Assembly: GCA_025330725.1 (NCBI GenBank)
Contig: JAIWND010000060.1
Span: forward strand, 29,973-93,972
Length of the DNA stretch: 64,000 bases
Reading direction: 5' to 3'
Source of the DNA: Chlamydoabsidia padenii
Taxonomy: Eukaryota; Mucoromycota; Mucoromycetes; Mucorales; Cunninghamellaceae
The notes under the pieces are model-generated. The model had not been told where the DNA came from. It was given only the letters and a program-made list of their open reading frames with translations, and did no database searches. How positions within the stretch are numbered: position 1 is the stretch's first letter; each line of letters opens with the position of its first letter. Below are positions 37,683 to 47,401 of the stretch, piece after piece. The translations under genes and the position numbers were made by a program.

Positions 37683-40600
37683 TTAAGCGGTTCTGCTCGG
37701 TTTTGAGCTTTTGCTGCCTCTTTTGCTGCCTCTTTTGTTGTTATGCGCTTTGCGCTTCCTTTGTACCACCCTAGGTTCTTGGCCGATTCGTTTCCAATAT
37801 TGTTGGATGCACTGCTGGGAATGGAAGTTCTCTGCGGGTTCCCACGTGTTGTGCGAATCATCGAAATTGAGCCATTTTACCTTGTAGGTATATTTGTTAG
37901 TTGTCTCGTCATGTTCGTGATCAACTATAGCTTCAACTTCGTACACGTTGTCTGCTCCTTGATGTTCAGTCTCTGCCTGAATTAATTCACTTGCTTGGTA
38001 GTGTCTTGTCATAAGCTGGTTCAGTGTATCTCTCAACACGTATGAACCTTGGTCGGTTTTTCTTACTACTTCATACGGGCCTTCATACACTGCATCCATC
38101 TTTGTTCGGAAATTGGGATGTATCTTTACCCTTACAGTGCTGCCATTTTTGAAGTCCTTGAGTAGATGTGTTCTGTCAAAAGTTTCCTTTTGTTTCTTGA
38201 TGGTCTGCATTGTTCTTTCCTCAATTGCAGGGAAGATTACATTTTGTAATTCCGCAATGCGTGCTTGCACTTGGTCAGCTGTGAGTGGCGTTTGTTTGTT
38301 TGTTTCTTCATTGAAGTTTTTGAAATCATTTAGTTTTCTTCCAAACATAACACTGAAAGGTGTAGCGTTGTGTCTTTTTGACACTTTGTTGTTAATTGCT
38401 AACTGTGCGCTTGGCACAAATAGATCCCATGTATCTGTTACGCCTTCAACCAACTTTTTGATTAATCTCATGGCTGTACCAACAGTTCTTTCTGCTGCAC
38501 CGTTACCTTGTGGATGGTAAGGTGTTATTAATCTATGATCAAATCCTGCTTTGATTTTGAATCTTGTCATTACTTGATTGACAAACTCTTTTCCATTATC
38601 TGACTGTAATGTTCTAGGTATTCCGAAATCACAAAATACCGGTATTATGGCTTTAACGACGGATTCTGCCGTCTTATCCTCGAGTGGTCTCAATATCACG
38701 AAACGACTACATATATCAATCATTATCAATAAATAACAGTTACCTCTCTTTGTCAAAGGTAATTCGCCTGCTAAATCAATTGCCCAGTGATCTCCCGGCA
38801 ATGCTGCATGCACAGGTCTGTGTGGGTTGTATCCTGTTTTGACTATGTTGAATCTTTGACATGGTATACATTGCTTCACCATTTCCAACGCTTCGTGTTT
38901 TATGTTAGTCCAGTGAATTCCATTGTTATGCACTGCTTTGACTATTGCTTCTGCACCGAAGTGACCGAACAGATGTGCCTTTTGTAATAACTCTTTTCTC
39001 TCCTTTTGTGTAGGTGGTTCCAGATAATTATCCTTCAACTCTGCTTTGCGAAGTACTCGGATAAGTTTTCTCTGATTACGAGTTGCTGCATAGTCTGCTT
39101 TGATTTGTTCACCTCCATCATTACCCTCCCCCAGATCTTTGGCCGAAGGAAAAAGTCGAGAAAGTGCATCAGGTAAGACATTGTTTATACCTGGGAGGTG
39201 CACCACATCAAAGTTATAATCCAATAACGTATCGCACCATTTCGAAAGCATTGCATTCAGGTCACGTTGTGTATGGATGTAGACAAGAGCTTTATGGTCC
39301 GTATATAAGGTAAATTTTCTACCCCAGAGATGCTGATGGAATTTGTTGAAAGCGTAAATGATAGCTAACAACTCCTTTTTTGTGATCTGATAGTTGCGTT
39401 CTGACTTGCTCAGAGCACGAGCCATGAAGCCATTGTGAAGGATAGTGCCGTCATGATCAATTTGATAGAGGACAGCACCAATACCGACATCGGAGGCATC
39501 AGTAGCAACATGGAACTGTAAATCAGGTCTAGGCGAGAAAAGGTAAGGAGCATGGACCAAAGATTCTTTGATCTTGTTAAAGGCAATCGTATGGTCCTTT
39601 GTCCAAAGGGCACCCAACTGACCTTGGTGGTTACGCAAGGCATTCAACGGTTCAGCAAGAGTAGGAGCCTTTGGCAAGTACTGATGGAAATAATTGATGA
39701 GACCGAGGAATCGTTGAATCTGTTTTCCTGTAACAGGAATGGGCCATTCTTGGGCATTAGTGACTTTGCGTGGATCGAGGAAGGACTTTCCTTGCGCCGA
39801 AACACAGAAACCTAATAAATAGATTGTTCTTTGAGCAAAGTGACACTTTTTGGGATTGAGGATCAAATTGTATCGAGTAAGTTCGTCGATCACTAACTTG
39901 GTGTGGCCGGCGTGTTCCTTGTAAGTGCTACTATAGATCACGATGTCATCGACAAAGGTAGCAACAAACGTTTGGAACGGTGGTTGGGTAAAGAGTGTGG
40001 TCATGACTCTTTGGAATTTGGAAGAAATAGGTTTCAAACCAAAAGGACAACCAATGAACATGAATTGACGGCCGTCAGGATCAGTGAAAGCGGTCTTATG
40101 CCTATGTTCTGGAAGGATGGGAAAACGATGGAAAGCGTTTGTCAAATCCAACGTGGTATATACCTCTGCCTTGGCAAATTTCTTGAAAATATCATTGATA
40201 TTGGGTAAGGGGAATCTGTCCTCCTTAAGATATTTGTTGATGTGTCGTGGATCAAGACATGGACGCTTGTCCGTGTATTTACCCGAACTATCTTTTTTGG
40301 GTGCTAGTGTTAAAGGACTATTCCAACGGTTATCCACATTCGAAGGTACTCGTTCAATAACACCATCAACAATCCACTTGTCGATCGTTTCACGCACCTT
40401 GGGAATGAGTGTATCAGGAATCTTATATTGGATACGGAAACCTTCTGCATCAGGAGGTGTATCTAGACGCACGATAGCATCAGGATGGGTACACAAGCTA
40501 AGTTTATCAATAGCTTGGTTACGATCGATACTATTTTGTACTTCATCCAGGAATTGACGTTGTTGAGTGGGAGTACCATAAGGATCTTCATTAGGTACAG

Positions 40601-42560
40601 CCACATCTTTGAAGGGACTTTCCTCCACCGTCTTTACCGGTGGTGTCCATGAAACAGCTAAACCAGTATATCCTATGCCGAATACTTTCATCAGATCAGT
40701 ACCAATGCTCATATCTTTGTTAAGAGCTAGATTCATGACATCCAAGGCTACTGTATATGTTTTGTAGTTATAATGAATTTTGATAGCATCTGTGCGTCCG
40801 AGGATGGAGCCGATTGCTTTGCTATCTGCTAATCCCACTGGGATAGGTTTGGAGTAAGGTTTAAAAGCAATTTTATTTTCGATACAGAATTTCTGATCTA
40901 AAGAAGAAAAGTTGGCACCTCCGTCTACGAGAGCCATCACCGGTATTGTGCCAATCATGACAGGCACATTTACTTCATCGCCGTCAATCTGTTTGATATT
41001 AGGAGAATAAGTCAGTTGCGGTGTTCCCTTCATTTCATTCATGTTAAGCTTACCGAAACGATCAAACATGTCATCGCTTGACAGATAAGTTGCCTTTGTC
41101 AACTCATCAGCGATTTCATCCACAGTTGGTGGGGCATGTTTGGACTTAGCCAAACCGGGACCAGCGCGCACAACTTTGTCGTCGCGAGGAACAGGTACAG
41201 GCCAACCATTGATCCCATCATTGTTAGGAAGGTCGCTGCTGTTTCGTTGCTGTTGTTGTTGTTTTTGTTGTTTCGTCTTCTTGACGGCACGAGAAAACCT
41301 AGGCTTGGCCTTGGTCTTATTGTCGACGTTGTCAACTGATCTTGGTCCCCATTGCTTGTTAGGGTACCGGTGGTGTTGGTACGCATTGTTCACAGGTGCC
41401 TCGTCGTCATCCTTTCTTTTCTTAGCCAAGTCCCTGTCCTTGGCCAACAAAACGGGACACACGGCGTTATGACCTGGTCTGTACGTCATACCACAAGTCT
41501 TGGAATTGTACTTGTTACCACACATACCGAGACCTATTGTGGAAGAAGAGGTGTGCAACTTCTTGCTGTTGCTGGTGTTGGCTTCCGAAAGCGATCTCTT
41601 GCTGATCGTCACCGCATCCATATCTAAACCCATGAGCAGATCCAACATCTGCTGCTCATCCCCTTTTCCTTCCTTCATTGCCACTTGTAAATCTTCTTGA
41701 AACTTACGTTGCCAGACCTTTGGTGTTGACATCATCAGTTGAACAGCCAAAATTTGATAAACTGTCAGCTTATCAACTTTTGCCTTTTTCAAGACATCCC
41801 TGTAACGAGCAACCATTTCAGTACTACTCTCATGCTGAGCATACCGAACGTTAAAGAGGGCTTGCAAATTGACAATCCTGCTAGCAGGCGTCTCCACGAA
41901 GGAAGCAATCCACTCCTTAGCCAAGTCCCAGGTCTCATGCTGACCGGCCGGCAATGCTTCCTGATGCATGCGGTAATGGGCGAGGATGGTGTCGCTAAGG
42001 CACCAAGACAAAGGTGTTTTGAAATGTTCGGACACATCAATGCAGTTCACCGCAAAAACCTTTTCAAAATGCGTAATAAAATCTTGGACTTCAAGATGCA
42101 CCTGAGTTGTCCTGATCATGGTAGGAGGAGCATCATGCTTGAACCTCAAACCGGGCAAGCTGTTGATGAGGGTTGGTCCCACTTGAGTTTCGTGAACATG
42201 GTTCGCGGCGACAAGGGGCACCCCACCAAAAGCAGGTTCATTTGGATTCATTCTCAAAAAATGTGCCTTAGCATCCAAATACTTGTCGGTAGCTCTCTTG
42301 CTAGCTTCCAACAAATCATTGAGGTCGACGGATCTCATGCTGATACCGTCTTCCAGGAGACCTTCGCTTTGCTCAGGTTCCATGAGTTCCATTTCCAAAT
42401 AGACATCGGAGGCCCTATCCATTTCCACCCTGAAACGCCCTAAGACAAGCTTCGTCTTTTCCACAGAGGATAATTCCGAGAGCGGCTTCCTGAAAGGGGC
42501 TTCGACCATCACGGTGTCATCTTCGACGATGGGTTGGTTGTTGTTGTTAGAAGCAGACAT
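37683..42560 (-). CDS. Ty3/chromovirus Gag-Pol polyprotein with chromodomain
   Basis: A single ORF of 1625 residues has no frameshift between Gag and Pol. In order it shows Gag with a Cys/His cluster (TCGMTYRPGHNAVC, about 350), an aspartic protease (MALVDGGANFSSLD, about 545) and reverse transcriptase (TLDLTNAFHRFPIL, then TFVDDIVIYSS, about 870). RNase H (VATDASDVGIGAVL, about 1020) and the integrase HHCC finger (HLFGHFGAEAIVKA...CIPCQ, about 1200-1235) follow. The integrase core reads WAIDLAGELP, QSDNGKEFVN and HPQGNGAAERTVG. A C-terminal chromodomain (YKVKWLNFDDSHNTWEPAEN, about 1545-1595) probably directs integration to marked chromatin. All catalytic motifs are present. Confidence 0.96.
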   Translation of the reverse strand: MSASNNNNQPIVEDDTVMVEAPFRKPLSELSSVEKTKLVLGRFRVEMDRASDVYLEMELMEPEQSEGLLEDGISMRSVDLNDLLEASKRATDKYLDAKAHFLRMNPNEPAFGGVPLVAANHVHETQVGPTLINSLPGLRFKHDAPPTMIRTTQVHLEVQDFITHFEKVFAVNCIDVSEHFKTPLSWCLSDTILAHYRMHQEALPAGQHETWDLAKEWIASFVETPASRIVNLQALFNVRYAQHESSTEMVARYRDVLKKAKVDKLTVYQILAVQLMMSTPKVWQRKFQEDLQVAMKEGKGDEQQMLDLLMGLDMDAVTISKRSLSEANTSNSKKLHTSSSTIGLGMCGNKYNSKTCGMTYRPGHNAVCPVLLAKDRDLAKKRKDDDEAPVNNAYQHHRYPNKQWGPRSVDNVDNKTKAKPRFSRAVKKTKQQKQQQQQRNSSDLPNNDGINGWPVPVPRDDKVVRAGPGLAKSKHAPPTVDEIADELTKATYLSSDDMFDRFGKLNMNEMKGTPQLTYSPNIKQIDGDEVNVPVMIGTIPVMALVDGGANFSSLDQKFCIENKIAFKPYSKPIPVGLADSKAIGSILGRTDAIKIHYNYKTYTVALDVMNLALNKDMSIGTDLMKVFGIGYTGLAVSWTPPVKTVEESPFKDVAVPNEDPYGTPTQQRQFLDEVQNSIDRNQAIDKLSLCTHPDAIVRLDTPPDAEGFRIQYKIPDTLIPKVRETIDKWIVDGVIERVPSNVDNRWNSPLTLAPKKDSSGKYTDKRPCLDPRHINKYLKEDRFPLPNINDIFKKFAKAEVYTTLDLTNAFHRFPILPEHRHKTAFTDPDGRQFMFIGCPFGLKPISSKFQRVMTTLFTQPPFQTFVATFVDDIVIYSSTYKEHAGHTKLVIDELTRYNLILNPKKCHFAQRTIYLLGFCVSAQGKSFLDPRKVTNAQEWPIPVTGKQIQRFLGLINYFHQYLPKAPTLAEPLNALRNHQGQLGALWTKDHTIAFNKIKESLVHAPYLFSPRPDLQFHVATDASDVGIGAVLYQIDHDGTILHNGFMARALSKSERNYQITKKELLAIIYAFNKFHQHLWGRKFTLYTDHKALVYIHTQRDLNAMLSKWCDTLLDYNFDVVHLPGINNVLPDALSRLFPSAKDLGEGNDGGEQIKADYAATRNQRKLIRVLRKAELKDNYLEPPTQKERKELLQKAHLFGHFGAEAIVKAVHNNGIHWTNIKHEALEMVKQCIPCQRFNIVKTGYNPHRPVHAALPGDHWAIDLAGELPLTKRGNCYLLIMIDICSRFVILRPLEDKTAESVVKAIIPVFCDFGIPRTLQSDNGKEFVNQVMTRFKIKAGFDHRLITPYHPQGNGAAERTVGTAMRLIKKLVEGVTDTWDLFVPSAQLAINNKVSKRHNATPFSVMFGRKLNDFKNFNEETNKQTPLTADQVQARIAELQNVIFPAIEERTMQTIKKQKETFDRTHLLKDFKNGSTVRVKIHPNFRTKMDAVYEGPYEVVRKTDQGSYVLRDTLNQLMTRHYQASELIQAETEHQGADNVYEVEAIVDHEHDETTNKYTYKVKWLNFDDSHNTWEPAENFHSQQCIQQYWKRIGQEPRVVQRKRKAHNNKRGSKRGSKSSKPSRTA

Positions 42561-42582
42561 GGTTGAATTTAGTATAAAAATA

Positions 42583-42811
42583 TGTTGTAGTGGTGGTTAT
42601 ATAAATAAAGACTGTATGAATACTGAGTCAAAGGTGTGGGTCAAGTTTATTAGATAAAAATGAGAGAGAGAAGAAAACAGTAATACAAAAACTACTCCCC
42701 GGATATAACAACAGGGCTGCAGGCAGAGGGACTGCTCTAGAATAATTTTATCCGAGCTGAGTATTCCAGCATGTAGCACAATTGTTACTAAATGCCTGTT
42801 AGAATACGACA
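42583..42811 (-). repeat. 5' LTR of the Ty3 element
   Basis: This 229-bp copy has the same sequence as 37422-37650. Transcription would run toward lower coordinates into the polyprotein. Confidence 0.95.
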
Positions 42812-43459
42812 GACAGAAGAGGAACTCGAAGAAGGAACTCAAGCCATGGAGCAAGTCCATCAGTTTTTTATGAGAATGATCAGCCGCCGTCCCAACCACT
42901 TCCGCACATTAAGAACCCGGCGTCAATAGCAACCTACTGTGATTTATCACCATGACTTTTCATATTTTAATTTTATATTTTTTAATAAAAACAGTATCAA
43001 CAGAAGGAAAAAAGATAGAAAAAGAAAAGGGGAAAAAAGAAAGTTATATTTGTCGTGAAGAAAAGGAACTGGGATTGAAATTTATGGGGGGGCAGACTTA
43101 AGACATCCAAATAATCGGTTAATAATTCATCCAAGACATCGAAATACGGGGATGCCACTAATTTCGTCTCAGCATCCGTCGTCTCATGGTACTTTAAACC
43201 CAGCCAAAGTAGTACCATGAGACGGAAAAGTTACACATGAGACGAAGGGTGGCAAATATTTCATCCGATCCTGAGGCGATCCTGAGACGGTTTTTATCCA
43301 ATAAGAAGTGCCAGATAACCCACAAAAAAAGGATTTCAAATACATGGTCCTGAGCGTCTTTGAAAGGCACGGAGGTTACTATCCACACAAAGTGGCGGGG
43401 TTTTATTTTACTCTCTTATTCTCTCTTTCAATACTACTCTGTTTTAACAATACCACCTA

Positions 43460-44361
43460 ATCAATCAACATCAACATCACGAAATTTTTGGGATCGAGAC
43501 GAAGAAACCGACTTGATCAGTGCTTATGAAGGTTATTACTGCAACATTTTTCAGGTCAACTGCGACAATTTCACCAAGAGAAGACATTGCTCGAACTTGA
43601 AGACGCTTTTCGACCAGTATCGCGATGCTACTAACAGCAACAGAAATCGCTCGCTCGATGCATTGAAGAATAAGTGGAGTGCTCTCTGCGATGAATTCAA
43701 GACGGTGACGGACAGCATCAGGCGTACAGGAAGTGGGGGACTACCTGGTCAAGCGCGGTTTGTCCACTACGACCAAATGTTCGACATTCTTAAGGACGAC
43801 CCAAATGTCTTTCCGCATGTGGAACTCGACTCCATGCGCCCGGGTGGATTTGCCGATCTCGGCCTATTGGAAGAAGACGAAGGAACAAGAAGGGGCCAGC
43901 CTCGTCGCCGGCATGATGAACCAGCAACAACAGCAACAACAGGACGCCAACAACGTCTTACTGCCGGTCACCGCGACATGATGATGGCAAACATGGCAGA
44001 GGAGAACGAGCGGAATAGGCAAAACGCCGTGGCACTTTTTGCTTCTTTTAACGATGCAGCGAATGCAAGAATAGACCGTCTCTTGCAATTGCGCCAGGCA
44101 GCAATGACCGCTCGCTCCCAAGAATGGGAAAACCGTCGCCGTGAGCGGCAGCTCGACCACGAAGAACGTCGCCGTCAACACGAAGAAAACCATCAGGATC
44201 GACTGATGATGTGGGGAGCTCATGTGCTCGAAAGATCTGAATCTCCTCGGGGTTATTACCCAGACTCCCCTCCTCCTCGTGTATGGCGCCAAAGACCTAC
44301 ATCAACACAATCACCATCACCACTTCGTCCCATCCCACCACCACCATCCAACCGCCCCTAG
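43460..44361 (+). CDS. Harbinger-A SANT/Myb-like DNA-binding protein
   Basis: This is the accessory protein typical of PIF/Harbinger elements, which helps the transposase reach the nucleus and bind DNA. The frame contains NFWDRDEETDLISAYEGYYC, RRHCSNLKTLFDQYRDATNS, LDALKNKWSALCDEFKTVTD and SGGLPGQARFVHYDQMFDIL. A Gln/Arg-rich helical C-terminus and a Pro/Ser tail follow. No ATG precedes the domain in frame: an ATA near 43450 (ACAATACCACC) may be a lost start, or an upstream exon is missing. The gene is convergent with the transposase, with about 100 bp between stops. Confidence 0.65.
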
Positions 44362-45450
44362 TATGTAGTTTATACATACATTAATAAACATCTTTTTTAA
44401 ATAAATTGTCTTTGTTAATTAAAATGTCTTTATTAAATAAAACTTTATCTATTCTATCTATCATACCACCATTCCGTCTACTTGTTGCCTGGTCTGATCC
44501 CGTCGCATTTCACCTTCGGTACGTGCGCGCCCTGTTGTTGCTGTTATTTCTGTCACCATTTCAGATGATTCAGCCACAGCGATATCATCATCGGTGTAAA
44601 GAAGAGAGGCAGGGAGGACATCATTTTCACTTAGGCAAATGTTGTGCAAAATGCAAGCAACCACAATCGCGTTTGCCTGTCGGTTTTCCTTGGTAAAATA
44701 GAGATATTGTTTTAGAAACCGCCACCGACCAACGAGAAGTCCAAACGCCCGTTCAATCACTGTTCGAGTCTTCGAATGCATCTTGTTGAACTTCTTTTCT
44801 GCCCTAGTGATGTTGGTTTGGCGATATGGTGTTATCACATTTTTTTTTGAAGGGTATACGCGGAATTTAAAATTACAAGAATCAAGTTAGCACAGAGACA
44901 ACTTAATTTGATCCCATTACTGTACCTGCAATGATGAAAGTATCATTCGGGCATAATTGGCTGTTAGGAACCGATAACTGAGCATACAGTCCGCTACGGC
45001 TAAATGCACGAGCGTCGTGTGTTCGTCCTAATCATAAGAGATAATCGATTAATAAACAAGCAAATGTTGTACTCCATATTATGAGTATTACCTGGGTTTC
45101 CGGTATATACGTAAGTGAACCGCATGTTGCCATCGCATACCGCCGTCAAATTCATTGACAGGTTCCCTTTCCTGTCCCTGTAAAATTCACTGTTAACACC
45201 AACAGGCTTGTGGAAATTCACCAACTTTCCATCAAGAGCACCAATGACCCCACCAGGAAGGCGAGAAGAACCAAGATTACCCAAGGGACGAAACTTGAAG
45301 CTGTTGATAGCTGCCCTGGCTTTGTCGTTACCAGTTGGCCAACGGATCATGTGCCCGAAGCACTCCTTCACGGCTACCATAAATCGAATAGTAAAGTTGT
45401 GATAGGATCCATTACTGATTCCCATCAAATTTTTGGCCATTCTGTACCCG

Positions 45451-46240
45451 TGAAGTATATAGGGTAGGGAAGAACACAAAAATAAACGAGAACTGTTATT
45501 ACCCTTTATTTTTATGTTGTTTAAAGAATGAATGAAAAAAGTGATGAACATAATAGAGGAGACAAACTACTGCTGCTTATATAGGCGTTGATAAATTTCT
45601 AACTGGCTAACACGGCACCAATGGAAAGATGCATAGATCCCATAGATCTGACTGCTGTTCCTCTTCGTTGAAGGAAAACTTTTTAATTGGTAAAAGATTG
45701 TACCAAAGATCTTAATTGTGAAGAAGAAAAGAAGAAGTAGTATTTAATAGGTTTGGTTTCATATCATCGATTACTAAACGCGATCGTACCTTGAAAGGTC
45801 TCCTGACTCCTTTTTTTCTGGGAGCGGAAGTTAAATCATCATTACTCATGCTACCTTAAGTATGTGAGTGTAACAGGTGACTTCTGATTGGTCAACAAGA
45901 AATTCCTATTCCTAGACCGGGACCGCTCTCTCTCTTTTTTGGCTTTCGCTCTTCTTCCCTCTTTATCCACATTCACTTAGCATACTTCTTATTGGTACTT
46001 ATACTTATCTCCATATATATCATATCTCCTTCTTCTCAGTATAAATAGCTAAACGTTAAACAATGAATAAAGACTTATCTTACTCTAACTGCAAAAACCT
46101 GACTTGTATAGTCTTTTACTAACTCTCACAAAACCCCTATATTACAGTGAGACTTTATTTGAGGGTCAGATTCTTTATTTCTAGTCGTCAAGTTTCATAG
46201 AAGCTAATTTCGCAGTTGGGTAGTAATGCCTGATACGACA
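45451..46240 (-). mobile_element. Solo LTR (family 2, copy A) with nested LTR
   Basis: On the minus strand it runs TGTCGTATCAGGC...TACTTCA, flanked by ACCCG on the plus strand (45446-45450 and 46241-46245). Removing it rejoins THLG-YRMAKN of the transposase in frame. Its own length without the nested LTR and one target copy is 507 bp, equal to the copy at 52506-53012. Its first eight bases match the Ty3 LTR start, hinting at related families. Confidence 0.92.
45869..46146 (-). mobile_element. Solo LTR (family 3) inserted into LTR family 2
   Basis: 278 bp, TGTAATATAGGGG...TGTTACA on the minus strand, with duplication GTGAG on the plus strand (45864-45868 and 46147-46151). The uninterrupted homologous LTR at 52506-53012 lacks exactly this segment plus one GTGAG/CTCAC, which proves the insertion. 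It has a TATTTATACT box and a TTTATTCATTG stretch. Confidence 0.92.
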
Positions 46241-46994
46241 ACCCGAGGTGAGTGTTGGCCAAGTGCCAGAGAATAGTTGCGATTTGTATATACGCAGAAT
46301 CGCGGCTTTGATACACCGGGTGTTGGGACAAGGTGCTAACAATCAAGTTGAATGTTTGACTGTTCATTCGATAGTTATTGTGGTAGCTGCTATCAAGATT
46401 ACTGTCATCCAATCCAGGGTGAGTGATTGTCCAATACGAGTTGTTGCTCATGGTCGTTGTTTGGACAGCGTAAAAAAACCCAGGAAAGCACGCCATGGCC
46501 GTTGTATAGGCGTTTTCAACATTTATTTGTCGTTGAAGTGATTCCACCTGGGGAGTATAGTGCAATGAGGCTTCGTCTTCTTCTTCCGCCATATCAAGGT
46601 CGAAATCACCGTCGGTCGATTCACTGTCGGTCGATTCAACACAGGATGATTCATCGTCAAATAAATTGTCTTCAAGTTCGAAGAAGTCAACTGGTTGTTG
46701 AAGTAGCTGTTGGTTGTTCATGGTTATAATGAGAAAAAAAATATGAAGTAATGAATAAAAATAAAAGTAAAAAAAGGAGGAAGAGCGGCATTGTGTGTGA
46801 ATGAATATCTGGAACCAATTGAAGATTTATTTTTTCATTCGCCGCTAAATTACATCCCCTCAGGTTAGTAGAAGTCGTCTCAGGATCGGATGAAATATTT
46901 GCCACCCTTCGTCTCATGGTACTACCTTGGCTGGGTTTGAAGTACCATGAGACGACGGATGCTGAGACGAAATTAGTGCACGATGAGAGCACCC

Positions 46995-47216
46995 CTTATG
47001 TATTTTGCGAAATTTGCAAACGTATAAATTTGGTAAGTGACCTTGAATATAAAGTTTGTACGAGTTCGACATTGTTCCGATTCATACACCGATATTTTGC
47101 AAGTCCAAAAAAGAAGGATTTTGAAAAAAGGAATAGCGCGAACACCGTTCTATCCTACCGAGGGTTCAAATCCCGACTTTTATTTTTACTTTCCTTCTCT
47201 TTCTCTTTCTTTCTAC
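46995..47216. other. Short host-like segment between Harbinger-A and Harbinger-B
   Basis: The sequence continues from 34702 once Harbinger-A is removed. It has an exon-like stretch, ending CEICKRINL before GTAAGTG (47032), that could be part of a disrupted gene, and a GGGTTCAAATCCCG string near 47160. No gene could be confirmed. Confidence 0.3.
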
Positions 47217-47401
47217 GGGTGCGCTCATCAGCGTCTCACTATTTCGTCTCGACATCTTTTAATCCCAGCAGAAGTGGGGGACGGATTTTAATCCCCGGTC
47301 GTCTCGCTGTTACACTTGAAAATCAACAAGTTTACTATTCTCACCTGGCCATCATAGGAGATGTCCTTGGTTACTGCCTTTTTTTTTACGTCTTTTTTAA
47401 C

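Larger units (their letters stand above)
37422..42811 (-). mobile_element. Intact Ty3/Gypsy chromovirus retrotransposon
   Basis: LTRs at 37422-37650 and 42583-42811 are 229 bp each and identical by eye, running TGTCG...CAACA on the coding strand. The target duplication is GACAG (37417-37421 and 42812-42816). One ORF fills the interior. The purine tract GGAGGGGGG lies directly before the 3' LTR (on the minus strand). Only 22 nt separate the 5' LTR from the ATG, with no TGG-type tRNA primer site, suggesting self-priming as in the Tf1/sushi group. The element looks young and potentially active. Confidence 0.95.
35041..42929 (+). pseudogene. MULE-2 transposase, split by the Ty3 element
   Basis: N-terminal FAR1-like part: SQAFKCHRSGKYDSKKTVRL and KKIGCQGLIMVRCF (about 35310-35440), then DHVPGSDEDIRNV after a frameshift. 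An intron-like T-rich stretch ends near 35800. Catalytic core: YSMDATYKLVKDNRIVLYTL (first Asp), ITIDICPTESSAIQSAF (second Asp), CSFHVIRAWQNQL and NNFVESWHNQLK (Glu). A SWIM-like finger CTCLDYQHRLSPCKRMYMVH has Arg where the last His is expected. An in-frame TAA lies at 36305. An acidic tail runs to 37421, is interrupted by the retrotransposon, and continues in the same frame from 42817 to a TAG at 42927-42929. Confidence 0.8.
34727..43155 (+). mobile_element. MULE-2: Mutator-like element inserted in the Harbinger-A terminal repeat
   Basis: Inverted terminal repeats of about 120 bp (34727-34847 and 43034-43155) start GCATCCCCGTATTTCG and are nearly identical. They are flanked by the 8-bp duplication CACTAATT (34719-34726 and 43156-43163). 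Joining the flanks rebuilds the Harbinger-A end exactly as seen at its other terminus. The element carries one transposase gene on the plus strand and contains the Ty3 retrotransposon. Without that it is about 3.0 kb. Confidence 0.88.
44461..46721 (-). pseudogene. Harbinger-A transposase (HARBI1-like), inactivated
   Basis: Exon 1 (from ATG 46721) has an acidic N-terminus, then NYRMNSQTFNLIVSTLSQHP and IATILWHLANTHLG. It is cut by a solo LTR at 45451-46240 and resumes as YRMAKNLMGISNGSYHNFT and GVIGALDGKLVNFHKP (first Asp). Exon 2 (45027-44926) gives GRTHDARAFSRSGLYAQLS. Exon 3 would begin DSAYTLQKKNVITPYRQTN and continue with TVIERAFGLLVGRWRFLKQY (Glu) to the stop at 44461. Its splice acceptor is mutated: the expected AG at 44868-44867 reads AA. 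The LTR and the lost acceptor make it non-functional. Confidence 0.8.
34703..46994. mobile_element. Harbinger-A: PIF/Harbinger element carrying nested insertions
   Basis: The ends are GGGTGCTCTCATCGTGC inverted (34703 and 46994), flanked by the 3-bp direct repeat CTT (34700-34702 and 46995-46997). The left terminal repeat is interrupted after 24 bp by MULE-2 and resumes at 43164. Together, 34703-34726 and 43164-43289 match 46875-46994 inverted, with two small duplications on the left and a subterminal palindrome (GTCTCATGGTAC...GTACCATGAGAC). It carries a SANT gene (plus) and a transposase gene (minus). Without the insertions it would be about 3.1 kb, a normal autonomous Harbinger size. Confidence 0.85.

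Noticed and set aside
37743..42443. Plus-strand ORFs of 80-234 aa opposite the polyprotein
   Set aside because: They are shadows of the conserved 1625-codon frame and contain no recognisable domain.
45451..46240. Treating this segment as a long intron of the Harbinger-A transposase
   Set aside because: It has a 5-bp direct duplication, TG...CA ends and a full-length copy elsewhere with a different duplication, so it is an insertion and not an intron.
47145..47180. GGGTTCAAATCCCG resembling a tRNA T-arm/B box
   Set aside because: Only three of five T-stem pairs form, no matching acceptor stem or anticodon arm lies upstream, and the A box is poor. It may be a tRNA-derived scrap but is not a gene.
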